This document shows, in pieces, positions 38,377 through 50,843 of a stretch of DNA of 64,000 nt. Location: positions 28,961,087 to 29,025,086 of the forward strand of contig BTRK01000001.1 of the NCBI GenBank assembly GCA_036245805.1. Direction: 5' to 3'. The notes beneath the pieces are model-generated. The model saw only the letters and a list, made by a program, of their open reading frames with translations, ran no database searches and was not told the origin of the DNA. Every line of letters begins with the position of its first letter. The stretch's first letter is position 1. The position numbers and the translations under genes are program-made. The stretch is from Pristionchus mayeri. Its lineage: Eukaryota; Nematoda; Chromadorea; Rhabditida; Neodiplogasteridae.

Positions 38377-41300
38377 AGGGTATCCATTGCAGCATTGACT
38401 CGATGGTTGGCTCTCGCTTCTCTCATTCATCACAAGTTTGGTGGACGTCACTTTCTCCTCATTTCGATCATGGCCCTCTACGCTGTGCTAGGGGGAGTCG
38501 TCTTTCAGTATGTTGAGGCTGCTAATGAGAAGCAGGCGAGATTCGATCATTCCAACCAAAAAGGGAAAAGGTGAGAACAATGACGCCTTGTTCCAGGTAG
38601 TAAACAACACTATCAAGAACATGAATGTCGTCATTGACGAGTTTGTCGCGCTAATCAACAACTATGAATCTACCGACTGGAATAGGACTTCGCGAGTGGA
38701 CGCTTTGTACCAGGAATCTAAGGTACGGTCTAGAATGGTTATTTCGAAACCTTTCCACGTAAACTATGGAGCGGAACAGTGCGACATTAGTGAAGTTCAG
38801 CGATTCTACAAGAAGATGCTGATGACTGAGGGTCGATACACGGGATCTGCATGGCACAAATCCGAAGACCTCGAGCAGAACATCCAGTGGACATTTCTGC
38901 CCGCGATGTTCTACGCGTTCACTTTATTCTCCACTATCGGTTACGGTACATTTTTACTGACCTTTCCTAGACACTATGATGGCGCCAACGGGGACGGGGA
39001 ATTGGTAGTCCTGACTAGATCACGCAGGTAAATAGGTCTGGCGAAAGGTGGGCACTCCTGACTGAATACGCCCCAAATTGACATTGGCCTAGCAGTGTTC
39101 TCCCGCGAGCCCGGTTGGGATGCACCTTTACCTTTACCTTTACCTTCCTAGAAACATGTCGATATTACACTGTTTTGTGTGTAGTTTCAAGGGTCCGAGA
39201 ATTGACGATACGGTCGCATCTAAATCTTTATTTTGTTTCAACTAGAGTAAATTGAATTATCACGGGTCTCATGTAAAAGTGAAGGAAAACTCCCGGCTTT
39301 TGCAAATAGAAAATATTTTGTCATCGATTTTCACTAAACTTGGTTCATCATTGGAGGTTAGAAGAAGGCCTATCCACTTGGTTTGGACAAATTTGAACAT
39401 TATCGATTTTTGCGATCCACAGCAAGAAATTTACGAAATTTCAATTTGAGGGACGATCGCGTGTCACACGTGGCTTGGTCGGTACGCCTCCATCGTTTAT
39501 TCGTGCATCGGCATTCCTTTGATGTTGTTGACCATCGGAGATCTAGGAGAAGTGATCCAGCGAAGATTGTGTCGACTGCTGACAAGGCTTAACTTACAAT
39601 GGAGGTACGCACAAGCGGGGCTAGGTCGGATGAGGACTATGACTTCATGCCGCCTTTGATGTATCAAAGGCGACGTCACAGTTCTCATCCGACCTAGTGC
39701 CCACGCAATCTAATCATAATGATGCGAATCACTTCATGCTATCAATTTCGAACAAGTGGAGATTGTATGATTTTACAAAGACCTTAAAACTTTAAATGAA
39801 CGACTCCAAAATATAATAGTTGCTGGCGGAGGCGATCGTTCTTCGATGAAGTGGAGAAGGCCTTCAATGGGCAGGAAAGTGAGGGGAAAAGTGAGGAAGA
39901 GGAGGACGCGCTTTCTCTTCCTCTTTGGATCACCGGCATCATTCTCCTCACCTATCTCTGCATCGTATCGCTGGTCATTTACATAGTGGATCGAATGGGC
40001 CCTCAGGAGACCGGTAAGCACTCCCCCCACGTCTCCATCTATTTTTTCGATACTGGTGTGCTTGTCAGATCTACTGTTCTGTCGGTTCGCGTAGGTGAAC
40101 CTAATTTTCCAGAAACCAACGAATTACATAGTCCATTGTAGACTTCACACTGGCAGCATCCTTCTATTTCGTGTTCATCTCTATTTCTACAACCGGATTC
40201 GGAGACGTTATGCCTAACACTGCACAGGTGTTTTACTAAATTGTCAATTGCAAGAAAAAGTTGGCCGTTCATTTGAATATTTGGTTTACACCATTTTAGT
40301 TCAGTTCCATCCACTGACTTTACTTGCCTTCCTTATTGGATTGGTTATCATTTCAATAATGAACACCTCGATGTACTCCCATCTCTACAACTTCTTCTAT
40401 ACGGTTCTTTTTTGAATTGTACAGATAATCCGTAATTAGAGATTCCGTAAAATGCATAAAACCGTTTTATTGCAGCGTTCGATGAGGATGGAAAAAGCTC
40501 TTGAGGAAATTCACGAGAGACCTTACGAACCTCCGGGACACAGAACTTTCAAGGCAAGTGTTACGTGAATTACGTCATAATTAAAATACTATTGCTGAGA
40601 GCAAGACCGAATGAAGCCTCAGTAATGAAGTGAATCGGATTCTCTTCAGAAATTGTATCCAGCATTCACTCTTCTCTCGCTCTCCTTCCCATCTTCCGCC
40701 CATTCCATCATTGATCATCCCGTCATGCCTGAGATACCAGTAGCTGATCCTCTCTTGAAGCGAAAACACGGGTTGGGTCTGCTCCAGCCTCTCGCTCCTC
40801 AGGAGAGATCGCATTCCACCAATTATACGACGGTATTTTTTATTTTAACAAATTATATTAGGTTGATTCATAAGTTTCGCTCCATTTTCACGCCTGAAGT
40901 TTTCAACTATAATTTGCTTCGAACTTTATCAAATCTCTCATTCCTTTTTGAGTGATATTAGTACATGTGCGCTCTCCATAGCGCACCTATACTCATACGT
41001 GATCAATCGATTCTTCTGGAATGCCAAGGATCGAAATACCACAAACTTGAAATTTGGCACAGCCAATTTGATGGAATGGTACTCATTTCGTAATCATGAT
41101 AGCGCCACAACAAGGCTATTTTCGTAAAGTATTTAGTATGGACATTCTTATAGTAGACGTGCATAGGATCAGCCTTGAAACTGCTTGACCAGATAGACAG
41201 GAATTTCTTAGTTTTGAGTTCTCGAATATTGCGGAATTTGTTTCTTGGAGCTGCTCATTTCTGATGAACGAGCTAATGGTCTTAAATTTATCAGAAGTGG

Positions 41301-42424
41301 AAGAGCATATCATGTGGATGCTACCATTAAATAATTGTGGAGATTCATTATTCCATTCAAAAGCCACATTTGGAATAATCGCAAAATCGAAATTTGATGG
41401 CAGTTTCGCTAATTTTCACTATGAGCGCTCCACGAGAGAGTCTGAAATTCCGTTTTCAAGTGTTTATCGGTAACATTGACCCTCACTTACTGACTTCATA
41501 AAAATACAGCGATTGTATCATATTCGTTTTGTTTAAGCGGCGGCTTGAACACACTACCGGTCAATTCGTCACTTTTTCGAAAAATATTTTTTACTGCGAA
41601 AAGAAGTGGAATTGATTCTCATAAAACATATAATTTATGTGCACCTATTGTCACTCAAATAATGCCAAAGTAGTCCTGAACACAAGTGAACCACAAGCGA
41701 GATAACTATGGAAAAGCTTTGGAGCGAAACTTATGAATCAACCTAATAATTTGAAAAAGTAGAGTTTTCAATTACGCATAGTGTGACCAACTATGTAAAT
41801 ATTGAAATGCGATGAAATTTTTGACATCAATTATGAGCAGCGGTTAAGGTTAAAAATAGTGCACCGAAGAAAATATAATGATCCCGAAGAAATAGTGGTC
41901 TGGAATATTATAGTCCTTGATTATATAGTGGTTCCCAGGGACCACTATATTTTTGGGTGCACTATTTTTAACCTTAACCTGAGCAGCTTGGAGTAGGGGA
42001 TAACTTGTGCATTGCAGATAACTGACGTCACTTCTTCTCGAATTTCGCGAGCGATGAGTGTCGAGTCCGGCCAGAGGTAGAGATTAGTGATGACAAAACG
42101 GCTTTTCAAGTCGACTTGAGACCTGCTTTAACCCGGAATTTCAATGGTGAAGCCGGCTTGGAGGCTCATCCAAGCCGGCTTTCCGTGTCCGTTTTTGCAT
42201 CACTAGTGGAGCTACGAATTCACTTATCATTTTCAGAAAAAAACATTGATTAGATTTTACTAAGAAGCGTTTTGGAAACAAATAAATTAGTTTGATGATT
42301 GTTTCAGGTCGCCCGGTCTCTTCTGCGCTCCTGTTTCGCTCGCCTCCTACAAACACCACGGGTCTCGAGTTGGATCGGCAACGCTTGGGACACTTGGAGG
42401 CATAGACATCGCAGCCGCGAATAG
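37704..42424 (+). CDS. TWK-type two-pore potassium channel, right copy (same frameshift)
   Basis: Exons 37704-37820, 37915-38057, 38379-38945, 39451-39604, 39820-40013, 40142-40227, 40305-40403, 40476-40553, 40650-40832 and 42308-42424. Domain order and motifs are as in the left copy: TIGYG at the end of exon 3, CHTWLGRYASIVYSCIGIPL in M2, TTGFGD in exon 6, M4 LTLLAFLIGLVIISIMNTSM, Arg/Ser-rich tail. The one-base frame error in CCAACCAAAAAGGGAAAAGG near 38552-38571 is present here too. If it is real in the genome, both copies lose everything after M1; if it is a sequencing artefact, both are intact. The M2 exon junction is followed within 15 bases by a hairpin MITE (39617). Confidence 0.85.
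38312..38377. repeat. ATT microsatellite (right arm)
   Basis: Mirror of 9857-9922 with one additional unit, ending at the acceptor of TWK exon 3. Confidence 0.85.
39008..39145 (+). mobile_element. SINE-like element (right arm)
   Basis: Mirror of 9089-9226; ends in (CCTTTA)n before CCTTCC. Confidence 0.4.
39617..39702. mobile_element. CTAGGTCGGATGAG hairpin MITE (right arm)
   Basis: Mirror of 8532-8617, in the TWK intron after the M2 exon. Confidence 0.8.
40858..41746. mobile_element. Mariner-like element (mirror of 6488-7376)
   Basis: TTAGGTTGATTCATAAGTTT ends with TA flanks; lies in the last TWK intron. Inner frames broken. Confidence 0.75.
41831..42207. mobile_element. Two hairpin MITEs (mirrors of 6252-6403 and 6027-6152)
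   Basis: 41831-41982 has GGTTAAGGTTAAAAATAGTG ends; 42082-42207 has TAGTGATGACAAAACGG ends. Both precede the last TWK exon. Confidence 0.65.
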
Positions 42425-43062
42425 GAGGAGAGAAATGGCGAGGATGAGGAAGGAAACGGCCAGGTCGAACGATCGACCCTTCTTTGAGTAAATGAACGCA
42501 AGATATTCAATCAGTGCCTTTGAAATCATTGCTCAAATTTGTATGCTCAATAAATATGCAATAAAAAAAGCTGACGAAACTGAAATAGTTTTATCAAATC
42601 AACCATTCGAACCATCAAATTGTATATTGAACTCTTCAAAAATGTGGTCCAGCAATGAAAAAAAAACATAAAAAACAATCGACATAATTTAAATCACACA
42701 GAATCCCGTTGGATCTTGCCATTTTGGAGTGAGAGGCCCTAGTTCGCAAGATACGGGGAAGAGCTGCATCTTGATGAAGGAAAGAACCGAAGATTATTAC
42801 TTACTGGCCACCACTATAGAAAAATGTAGTGAAAATTTTTTTTCTTTTAAAAAATATGTCTCATGAAACCACCACACATTTTATTTGCTCTATCAATCAC
42901 ATGCACTATCCACATTAAACTATCCAGCACCAACTTGGTCTATGTGCATTGTGGGGTTCGTCATTCATTTGTTCGGTTTCGAAATTTGATCTGCATGCAT
43001 ACAACTGCTCATTACATCCATTTGCATTTATTCATCAAATTACAATATCGTTATTCATATTA
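42425..43062. other. Gap between converging TWK and copy A'
   Basis: Mirror of 5171-5809; no gene seen. Confidence 0.5.
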
Positions 43063-44417
43063 TTAATCGTCCAATTCGAGTTTTCTTCTCTTCACAACTC
43101 CTTCCTCCTCCTCTCCGAAGAGTCTCAGTGGTCTCTTAATTGTTTTCCTTCCATACGGCGTACGACCATCGATAACAGCTGCAGCAGCTCTCCTGAAGAG
43201 ACGAAGAGTGGAGGGAGAGTCTTCCTCATCAGAATTGTCCATGATATCGATACTTCCGTTCTGAAAAGAGCTAGTTTGAATGTTGAATAGAAACAACAAA
43301 TCAAATTCACCCGTTTCTAATTGCGAAAAGATGGCTTAAAATATGAAAGATTGACATAATGAATCAAACCTCCTCTTCCTCCACCTTCTTGCTTCTCTTT
43401 TTTGCTTCTTCGATGAGGTATTTTTCTTTGTATGATGGTCCGACGAAGATGTGCTTGCGAGCGAGTTCTAAATATTTCAGATATTGTGTCGTGATAATTT
43501 CAAAATTAAAATTAAAAGAACGTACCGCCGAAGTCTCCGATGTCTCTGAGCGAATTCATCGCCCTTTCGCCAATCATTCTATGAACGATAAAGGCCTGAA
43601 ATTAAGAGATTTATTTGCTTATTCATCGAAAACAACATCTGAAATGACTAAAAGACTAAAGTACTCACATGCTCTTGAGAAGCAGGAAACGTAATCGTTG
43701 TGTAGGGGTTCTCGCCATAGGGAACAATGAGATCGAATTGTCCAGATTGGCAATTCGCAGTGAAGAATCCACCCTGAAATCACTTGGTTTGACTAATGTT
43801 GCCAGTATTACAAGGGTCCATGTCCCAGATTGAATGATCTAGTCTATTTCACTCACTCCATTCCCGCTCCACAACGAGGGAATTTCATTTGCGTCGAACT
43901 CTTCCAAATTGCTCGAGGAAGGAGGCGTAGAAGGGCTGAAGATTACCGATTTGACCTGCTATGATGAAAGATAGACTTACCTTGGTACATCGTCTTCGTC
44001 ATCAGAGCAATCTGAGGATTTCTCTTCGAGTTCAAATTCAATCTCATCCTTCTCCTCCTCATTGAAGGGTACTTCTTTAATATCCTCCTCTTCATCACTG
44101 AAGGGGACTTCTTCAACATCCTCTTCTTCAACATTGTAGAAGATCCTACGATTTGCATTATTAATACTTAAATACTTAAAGATAAGTGCAAATTTGAATG
44201 GAATCGTTTTGTATAATAAAAGAGATCAGATCAAGTATAGAGTAATATACTCGACTTACCTTGAAGGATAAGCATCGGGATATTTCTCCTCCGACTCAGA
44301 TGATTGGTCGGAGCTGCTGCAGTAGTTGCTAGAGTAGTATTGAGCCAGAGATGGTTCGGGATTCATCTCCTTAGACGAGGGACGACCAAGAGAGAGGGAA
44401 GAGCAAGAAGAAGGCAT
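43063..44417 (-). CDS. Acidic gene family, copy A' (intact)
   Basis: Mirror of copy A, with the same seven exons in reverse (first exon 44260-44417, last exon 43063-43260). It reads MPSSCSSLSLGRPSSKEMNP at the start and ends VVKRRKLELDD. No break seen; predicted 290 aa. Same promoter with TATATAA near 44494. A and A' are essentially identical, so they should give the same protein. Confidence 0.8.
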
Positions 44418-44767
44418 CGGGCACTGAGAGAAGATTGGATCGGTGAATTAGGATGAGGAAAGTGAAAGAGGAATGAAGAGGGGAGAGGGGGTTTATATAG
44501 GAGTCTCACCACTTCCATTCTCAACATCGGAAGTATAAATCGACATATGAAGAGGAGTTTATAGATTGCGCAGACAGAGTTAATTGCCAGGAGGTAAGAA
44601 GCTCAGATGATTACAATGAGGGGAAGGAAGAGATGGATGGAAGATGGAAGGGATAAGGAGAGAAAGATGGAAGAATTAGGATAAAGAGGAGAAGAAGGTA
44701 AGAAGGAAACACAGATAAATGAATGGAGCAGAATTTGTGGTTTTATGAGTATATCTACCTATGAGCC

Positions 44768-46401
44768 GTACAGTGAAAAATAAAGTGTCGATTTTAAGAT
44801 CCCCCTAGGGGTAACTTTTCACGTAGAGTTCGAAAATCGATCTTAGGAAGCCGTATCTCTGACTCCTCATTTCGTGTTATGCGCTGAAGTTGGGAGGTCG
44901 GTTTTTGCATCTTTTGAACGGCGCTTCCAAACCCATAAATGTATGGTAATTCTGAAAGATCTGGACGAGATAAGCATTTTCACTGTTGAAAGTGAAGGGC
45001 TAGCTCATCTTTGAAAAAAGTTGCTGCCGTTTGAAATCAAAAATGTGTCTAAAAATTGCCGTCCTGGAAAATGTTTTGGGGGCTGTCGTTTTTTAATTAG
45101 TCGCATTAAAACCGCCATGAAAAAGTACTCCTAATGCCAAATTTTCAGCCAAAAAGTCGTTCCCCTAAGATGTTTCCTGGTTCTCGCAACATGCCGCAGT
45201 GCAGATTTTCCGATATTTCAAATCAACAACATTCAACAGCAAAACCTGGCATTCACTCTCATTGAGAATAATTGATGTTTTTAGTTTATTGTTAATATAT
45301 TTGAAGCATTTTGAGCAGTTGAAACTGTATCTAAGTGAACATCAGCTCGATTGACAGTGTTTCAATGTGATTTGAGCCTGTGGAATACGTTTGGCCTTAG
45401 TTTTGACAATGATATCTCTACAACCAAAGGTACTACAGTTAACAGATCTGAAATATAAAGCATATGTGATATTATCATTAATAATAATTTGTTTCGGAAC
45501 CATTCCTGTTCATTCTAAGTATATAGTAGTGCGTAATTTACCAATTCCGGGTTCCTGCCGCATCAATTCCTGCTCGAAGCGGGCTCAAACTTAATTTTTA
45601 AGCGTTCTAATGTCAAAATTCATATTCTACGAGTGAAAATACACCAAGATATTACATTTTCATACGTATCCATGATTTCGACATTTTCATCCCTTACTAC
45701 CCCAGGGGCAAAAATGTGAAAAAATATTTTTTCTTTAATTTTACTTTTGTAACATTTTTCTGGAACATTTTCACTCGTAGAATATGAATTTTGACATTAG
45801 AGCGCTTAAAAACTAAGTTTGAGCCCGCTTCGAGCAGGAATTGATGCGGCAGGAACCCGGAATTGGTAAATTACGCACTACTATATACTTGGAATGAACA
45901 GGAATGGTTCCGAAACAAATTAATATTAATTATAATATCACATATGCTTTATATTTCAGATCTGTTAACTGTAGTACCTTTGGTTGTAGAGATATCATTG
46001 TCAAAACGAAGGCCAAACGTATTCCACAGGCTCAAATCACATTGAAACACTGTCAATCGAGCTGATGTTCACTTAGATACGGTTTCAACTGCTCAAAATG
46101 CTTCAAATATATTAACAATAAACTAAAAACATCAATTATTCTCAATGAAAGTGAATGCCTGGTTTTGCTGTTGAATGTTGTTGATTTGAAATATCGGAAA
46201 ATCTGCACTGCGGCATGTTGCGAGAACCAGGAAACATCTTAGGGGAACGACTTTTTGGCTGAAAATTTGGCATTAGCGGTACTTTTTCATGGCGGTTTTA
46301 ATGCGACCAGAGATACGGCTTCCTAAGGTCGATTTTCGAACTCTACGTGAAAAGTTACCCCTAGGGGGGTCTTAAAATCGGCACTTTATTTTTCACAGTA
46401 C
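44768..46401. mobile_element. Foldback element (right arm)
   Basis: Mirror of 1832-3465: same CAGTGAAAAATAAAGTG-type ends and internal long inverted repeat. Confidence 0.8.
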
Positions 46402-46476
46402 GGCCTCTGCTCAGTTCTCCCAGATAGTCACTCTTATATCATTTAGAGGAAAGTTCAAATTTTTTTCTCATAAATA

Positions 46477-47372
46477 TCAGGTTGATTCATAAGTTTCGCT
46501 CCAAGACTTTTCTATACTTTACTCGATTGTGGTTCACTTGTGTTCAGGACTACTTTGGCATTATTTGAGTGGCAATAGATGCACATAAAATATTTGTTTT
46601 ATGTGAATCAATTCCACTTCGTTCCGCGGTAAAAAAATATTTTTCGAAAAAGTGACGAATTGACCGGTATTTGAGTGGTGTGTTCAAGCCGCCGCTTAAA
46701 CAAAACGAATGTGATATAACCGCTGTATTTTTGTGAAGTCAGTATGTGACGGTCAATGTTTCCGATAAACACTTGAAAACGGAATTTCAGACTCTCTCGA
46801 AGAGCGAGTGAATTAAAAATAATCAAAAATGGCCACAAAATTTCGATTTTGCGATTATTCCAAATGTGGATTTTGAATAAAATGCTGAATCTCCACAATT
46901 ATTTAATCATAGCACCCACATAATATGCTCTTCCACTTATGATAAATTTAAGACCATTAGCTCGTTCATCAGAAATGCGCAACTCCAAGAAGCAAAATCG
47001 TGAATATTCAAGAACTCGGAACTATGAAATTCCTGCCTATCTGGTCAGGCAGTTTCAAGGCTGATCCGATTCAAGTCTACTATAAGAATTCCCATTCAAA
47101 ATACTTTACGAAAATAGTGTTGTTGTGGCGCTATCATGATTGCGCAATGAGTACCATTCCATCAAATTGGCTGTGCCAAATTTGAAGTTTGTTGCATTTC
47201 GGTCCTTGGCATTCCAGTAGAATCTATTGATCAGGTATGAGTACGGGTGAGCTATGTAGAGCGTACATGTACTAATATCACGCAAAAAAGGAATGAAAGA
47301 ATTGATAAAGTTCAAATAATAGCTCAAAAACTTCAGGCGTGAAAATGGAGCGAAACTTATGAATCAACCTAA
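46477..47372. mobile_element. Mariner-like element (mirror of 861-1756)
   Basis: Same ends; differs from the left copy by a few bases (for example ATGATTGCGCAAT here against ATCAGGATTGCGC on the other strand). Confidence 0.75.
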
Positions 47373-47861
47373 TACAAAAACGTATTTACACAATATTTAA
47401 TCTATTTTTTCAAAAAAAAAGTGGTTTCAATAACTCCGAGGAAAGCGAAGTACTTGATATCGGCTAAGTGATCTTTAATGTAATTTTAATTAAAAAGAAG
47501 AAAAAAGAACTTGAGGAAGAAAGTGCATGTATACTCCGTTGATTCCAATGACTTCTCGTTCCTCGGAAATATTACTTTCGACAACAAAATTCGAACGACT
47601 TTCCTCTAAATGTTATAAAACCACAAATTCTGCTCCATTCATTTATCTGTTTCTCCTTCTTACCTCCTTCTCCTCTTTATCCTAATTCTTCCATCTTTCT
47701 CTCCTTATCCCTTCCCTCTTCCATCCATCTCTTCCTTTCCCTCATTGTAATCATCTGAGCTTCTTACCTCCTGGCAATTAACTCTGTCTGCGCAATCCAT
47801 AAACTCCTCTTCATATGTCGATTTATGCTTCCGATGTAGAGAATGGAAGGGGTGAGACTCC

Positions 47862-47868
47862 TATATAA
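47862..47868 (+). promoter_or_regulatory. TATA box of copy E
   Basis: CTATATAAACCCCCTCTCCC about 130 bases before the ATG; the leader holds three tandem CTTTCACTTTCCTCATCCT-type units that separate the box from the ATG further than in copy A. Confidence 0.55.
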
Positions 47869-47998
47869 ACCCCCTCTCCCCTCTTCATCTATTCTCTTTC
47901 ACTTTCCTCATCCTCATTACTCTTTTACTTTCCTCATCCTCATTCCTCTTTCACTTTCCTCATCCTAATTCACCGATCCAATCTTCTCTCAGTGCCCG

Positions 47999-49338
47999 AT
48001 GTCTTCTTCTTGCTCTTCCCTCTCTCTTGGTCGTCCCTCGTCTAAGGAGATGAATCCCGAACCATCTCTGGCTCAATATTACTCTAGCAACTACTGCAGC
48101 AGCTCCGACCAATCATCTGAGTCGGAGGAGAAATATCCCGATCCTTATCCTTCAAGGTAAGTCGAGTATATTACTCATTATTTGATCTGCTCTCCTTTGT
48201 AATACAAAACGATTCCATTCAAATTTGCACTTATCTTTAAGTATTTATGTATTAATAATGCAAATCGTAGGATCTTCTACAATGTTGAAGAAGAGGATGT
48301 TGAAGAAGTCCCCTTCAGTGATGAAGAAGAGGATATGGAAGAAGTATCCTACATTGATGAAGAGGTGGAACCTGAAGTTGGGCTCGAAGAACAATCCGCA
48401 GATTCCCCTGATGATGAAGTACTGCCAATGTAAGTCTATCTTTCATCATAGCAGGTCAAATCGATAATCTTCAGCCCTTCTACGCCTCCTTCCTCGAGCA
48501 ATTTGGAAGAGTTCGACGCAAATGAAATTCCCTCGTTGTGGAGCGGGAATGGAGTGAGTGAAATAGACTAGATCATTCAATCTGGGACATGGACCCTTGT
48601 AATACTGGCAACATTAGTCAAACCAAGTGATTTCAGGGTGGATTCTTCACTGCGAATTGCCAATCTCGACAATTCGATCTCATTGTTCCCTATGGCGAGA
48701 ACCCCTACACAACGATTACGTTTCCTGCTTCTCAAGAGCATGTGAATACTTTAGCCTTTTAGTCATTTCAGATGTTGTTTTCGATGAATAAGCAAATAAA
48801 TCTCTTAATTTCAGGCCTTTATCGTTCATAGAATGATTGGCGAAAGGGCGATGAATTCGCTCAGAGACATCGGAGACTTCGGCGGTACGTTCTTTTAATT
48901 TTAAAATTATCACGACACAATATCTGAAATATTTAGAACTCGCTCGCAAGCACATCTTCATCGGACCCTCATACAAAGAGAAATATCTCATCGAAGAAGC
49001 CAAAAAGAGAAGCGAGAAGATGGAGGAAGAGGAGGTTAGATTCATTATTTAAATTGATCATATTTTCCACCTGTTCGCAATTAGAAACGGGTGAATTTGA
49101 TTTGTTGTCGCTGTTCAACATTCAACCTAGTGATTTTCAGAACGGATCTATCGATATCATGGACAATTCTGATGAGGAAGATTCTCCCTCCAGTCTTCGT
49201 CTCTTCAGGAGAGCTGCTGCAGCTGCTATCGACGGTCGTACGCCTTATGGAAGGAAAACTATTAAGCGGCCACTGAGACTCTTCGGTGAGGAGGAGGAAG
49301 GAGTTGTGAAGAGAAGAAAACTCGAATTGGACGATTAA
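47999..49338 (+). CDS. Acidic gene family, copy E (intact)
   Basis: Exons 47999-48156, 48271-48429, 48475-48553, 48637-48741, 48815-48884, 48937-49034 and 49141-49338; 867 bases, 288 aa, all in phase. MSSSCSSLSLGRPSSKEMNP start; acidic exon 2 resembling copy B (EEVSYIDEEVEPEVGLEEQS) but with an A-like first exon and GT donor, so it looks like a mosaic of A and B. Exon 4 has one substitution (QSRQFDLIVPYG for QSGQFDLIVPYG) and its donor is GTGAAT, weaker than GTGAGT elsewhere. C-terminus VVKRRKLELDD. AATAAA near 49370. No recognised domain. Confidence 0.8.
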
Positions 49339-49822
49339 TAATATGAATAACGATATTGTAATTTGATGAATAAATGCAAATGGATGTAATGAACAGTTGT
49401 AATGCATGCAGATCGAATTTCGAAACCAACAAATGAATCAGCTGCCAAACTATGCGCAAGTCTAGAATCATAATGATATTGGTCATTTGTCACTGTTTTG
49501 CATGCACGGAACAGTGCTCGAACTCGGACAAAGAATAACACTGGGATTGAGCCGCGCTAAATTCAGAAATGTGCTAAATACAGAAACGTGTTAAATACTG
49601 AAATGGGTCCACCGGGCGAATGCCTAATGGTTTCACTGAATGGGTGCATAGAGTGGTTGTTCGTTACCTTTGTCCATCACTTCTCGTCTCAATTACTATG
49701 GGAAGCAAACGGGGGCTGCAATTCCGAAAGGCTCAAAAATCAGGTTCTGATGCGTAAAATTGATCAGTTCAGTGTATTCAAACCAGACGATTCGAAAATT
49801 TGTAGCATTGTTCAGTCAATGG
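49339..49822. other. Downstream of copy E, no gene seen
   Basis: Family-type 3' flank to about 49450, then unique sequence. Confidence 0.4.
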
Positions 49823-50506
49823 CTAATTGATAGAGATACCATTCCTGCTAAAAAACGCCAATGGAAGGGCACCTGGGACGCATGTCAGGCAGTTTTTTTG
49901 GTGTTGCAAATCTATCATCGGACTGTTACAGATGAAGGTCGAGTGAGATGAGAGAGCATAGAGAAGAGGGAAACTCCCCCCCCCCGCGCTCCGAAAACGC
50001 TCCGAATTTAATCTATTGTTCGTGAAAGAAGAGATCATGCAATCTCATGATCGTGCAAACTTGATTGGCACCCTGTCCCAGTTGTACCATTTCCAGGCCT
50101 TGCAATCTTGATTGACAGGACCAGGCCTATCTGTAGCGCAATTAGTGGTTTTCCTAGATAGAGAAGGTCAATTAGAGTGCACAGAATCACTTTCTTACCT
50201 TAGAGTAGCATTGTGCGTGCGGGGCTTTCCATAGGCACAACTATGCGATGAGAGTTTTTCCTTTTTTTTCTAGAAATTCATAGTGAACCTTTTCACCAGC
50301 CTTTCCATAGGCATACATAATTAAGCCTCTCTGTGGCAAATGCATTGTCGTTTTTGCAATTGACGCGGTATTTCCATTAGTCTATTCACATTGAATTTGT
50401 CCAACCTCTCCAATTCACAGTTAATTCGTGAATCGGAGTAATGTAAGAGACTCCCTTTGTCCCATTTCTCTTTCTTCCGGTGTATAGATGGCGTCGTAAT
50501 TCCCAT
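49823..50506 (-). pseudogene. Unrecognised Cys-containing gene or remnant
   Basis: Paralogue of 23733-24500 in the same order on the same strand: NVNRLMEIP near 50370, PVNQDCKAWKWYNW near 50090-50130, ICNSPMIDLQHQKNCLTC near 49880-49940. It lies directly upstream of the intact GPCR on the opposite strand. Frames between blocks are interrupted, and I could not find a start or consistent splice sites. A small Cys-rich gene in decay, or one with very short exons. Confidence 0.4.
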
Positions 50507-50530
50507 TCATTCTGAGTCACGCGAATGACA

Positions 50531-50617
50531 GGGCACTAGGTGGGATGAGAACTATGATGTCATGCTACCTTTGATATATCAAAGGGGATATGGGTCATAG
50601 TTCTCGTCCGACCTAGA
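50531..50617. mobile_element. CTAGGTGGGATGAG hairpin MITE
   Basis: CACTAGGTGGGATGAGAACT pairs with ATAGTTCTCGTCCGACCTAG; central TTTGATATATCAAA. About 230 bases upstream of the GPCR ATG. Confidence 0.75.
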
Positions 50618-50843
50618 ACCTAGTATCTCCTGTCTATCTCTCTATATATCTCCTGTATCTCCTCCTAGTATCTATCTAGTATCTATCCCCTGTCGGCTAA
50701 TGAAGAGGCAATTTATTGCCTATTCTATAGAAGTGCTACTTTTTCAATATCGCTGAAAATTTAAAAGGATGTTTTCGTTTCTTCTAATATCATTTCGTCC
50801 GTAATCGTTCATTTGTCAATAGGCTAAAGCAAGAAATTTCAAG

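Larger units (their letters stand above)
33649..48056. repeat. Right arm of the giant inverted repeat
   Basis: Mirror image of 1-14585, about 14.4 kb. It contains family copies B', A' and the start of E, a tRNA-Cys, a TWK channel gene and the same hairpin and mariner-like insertions as the left arm, all in inverted order. Copy E continues past 48056, so the true arm is probably longer than the window shows. Confidence 0.95.
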
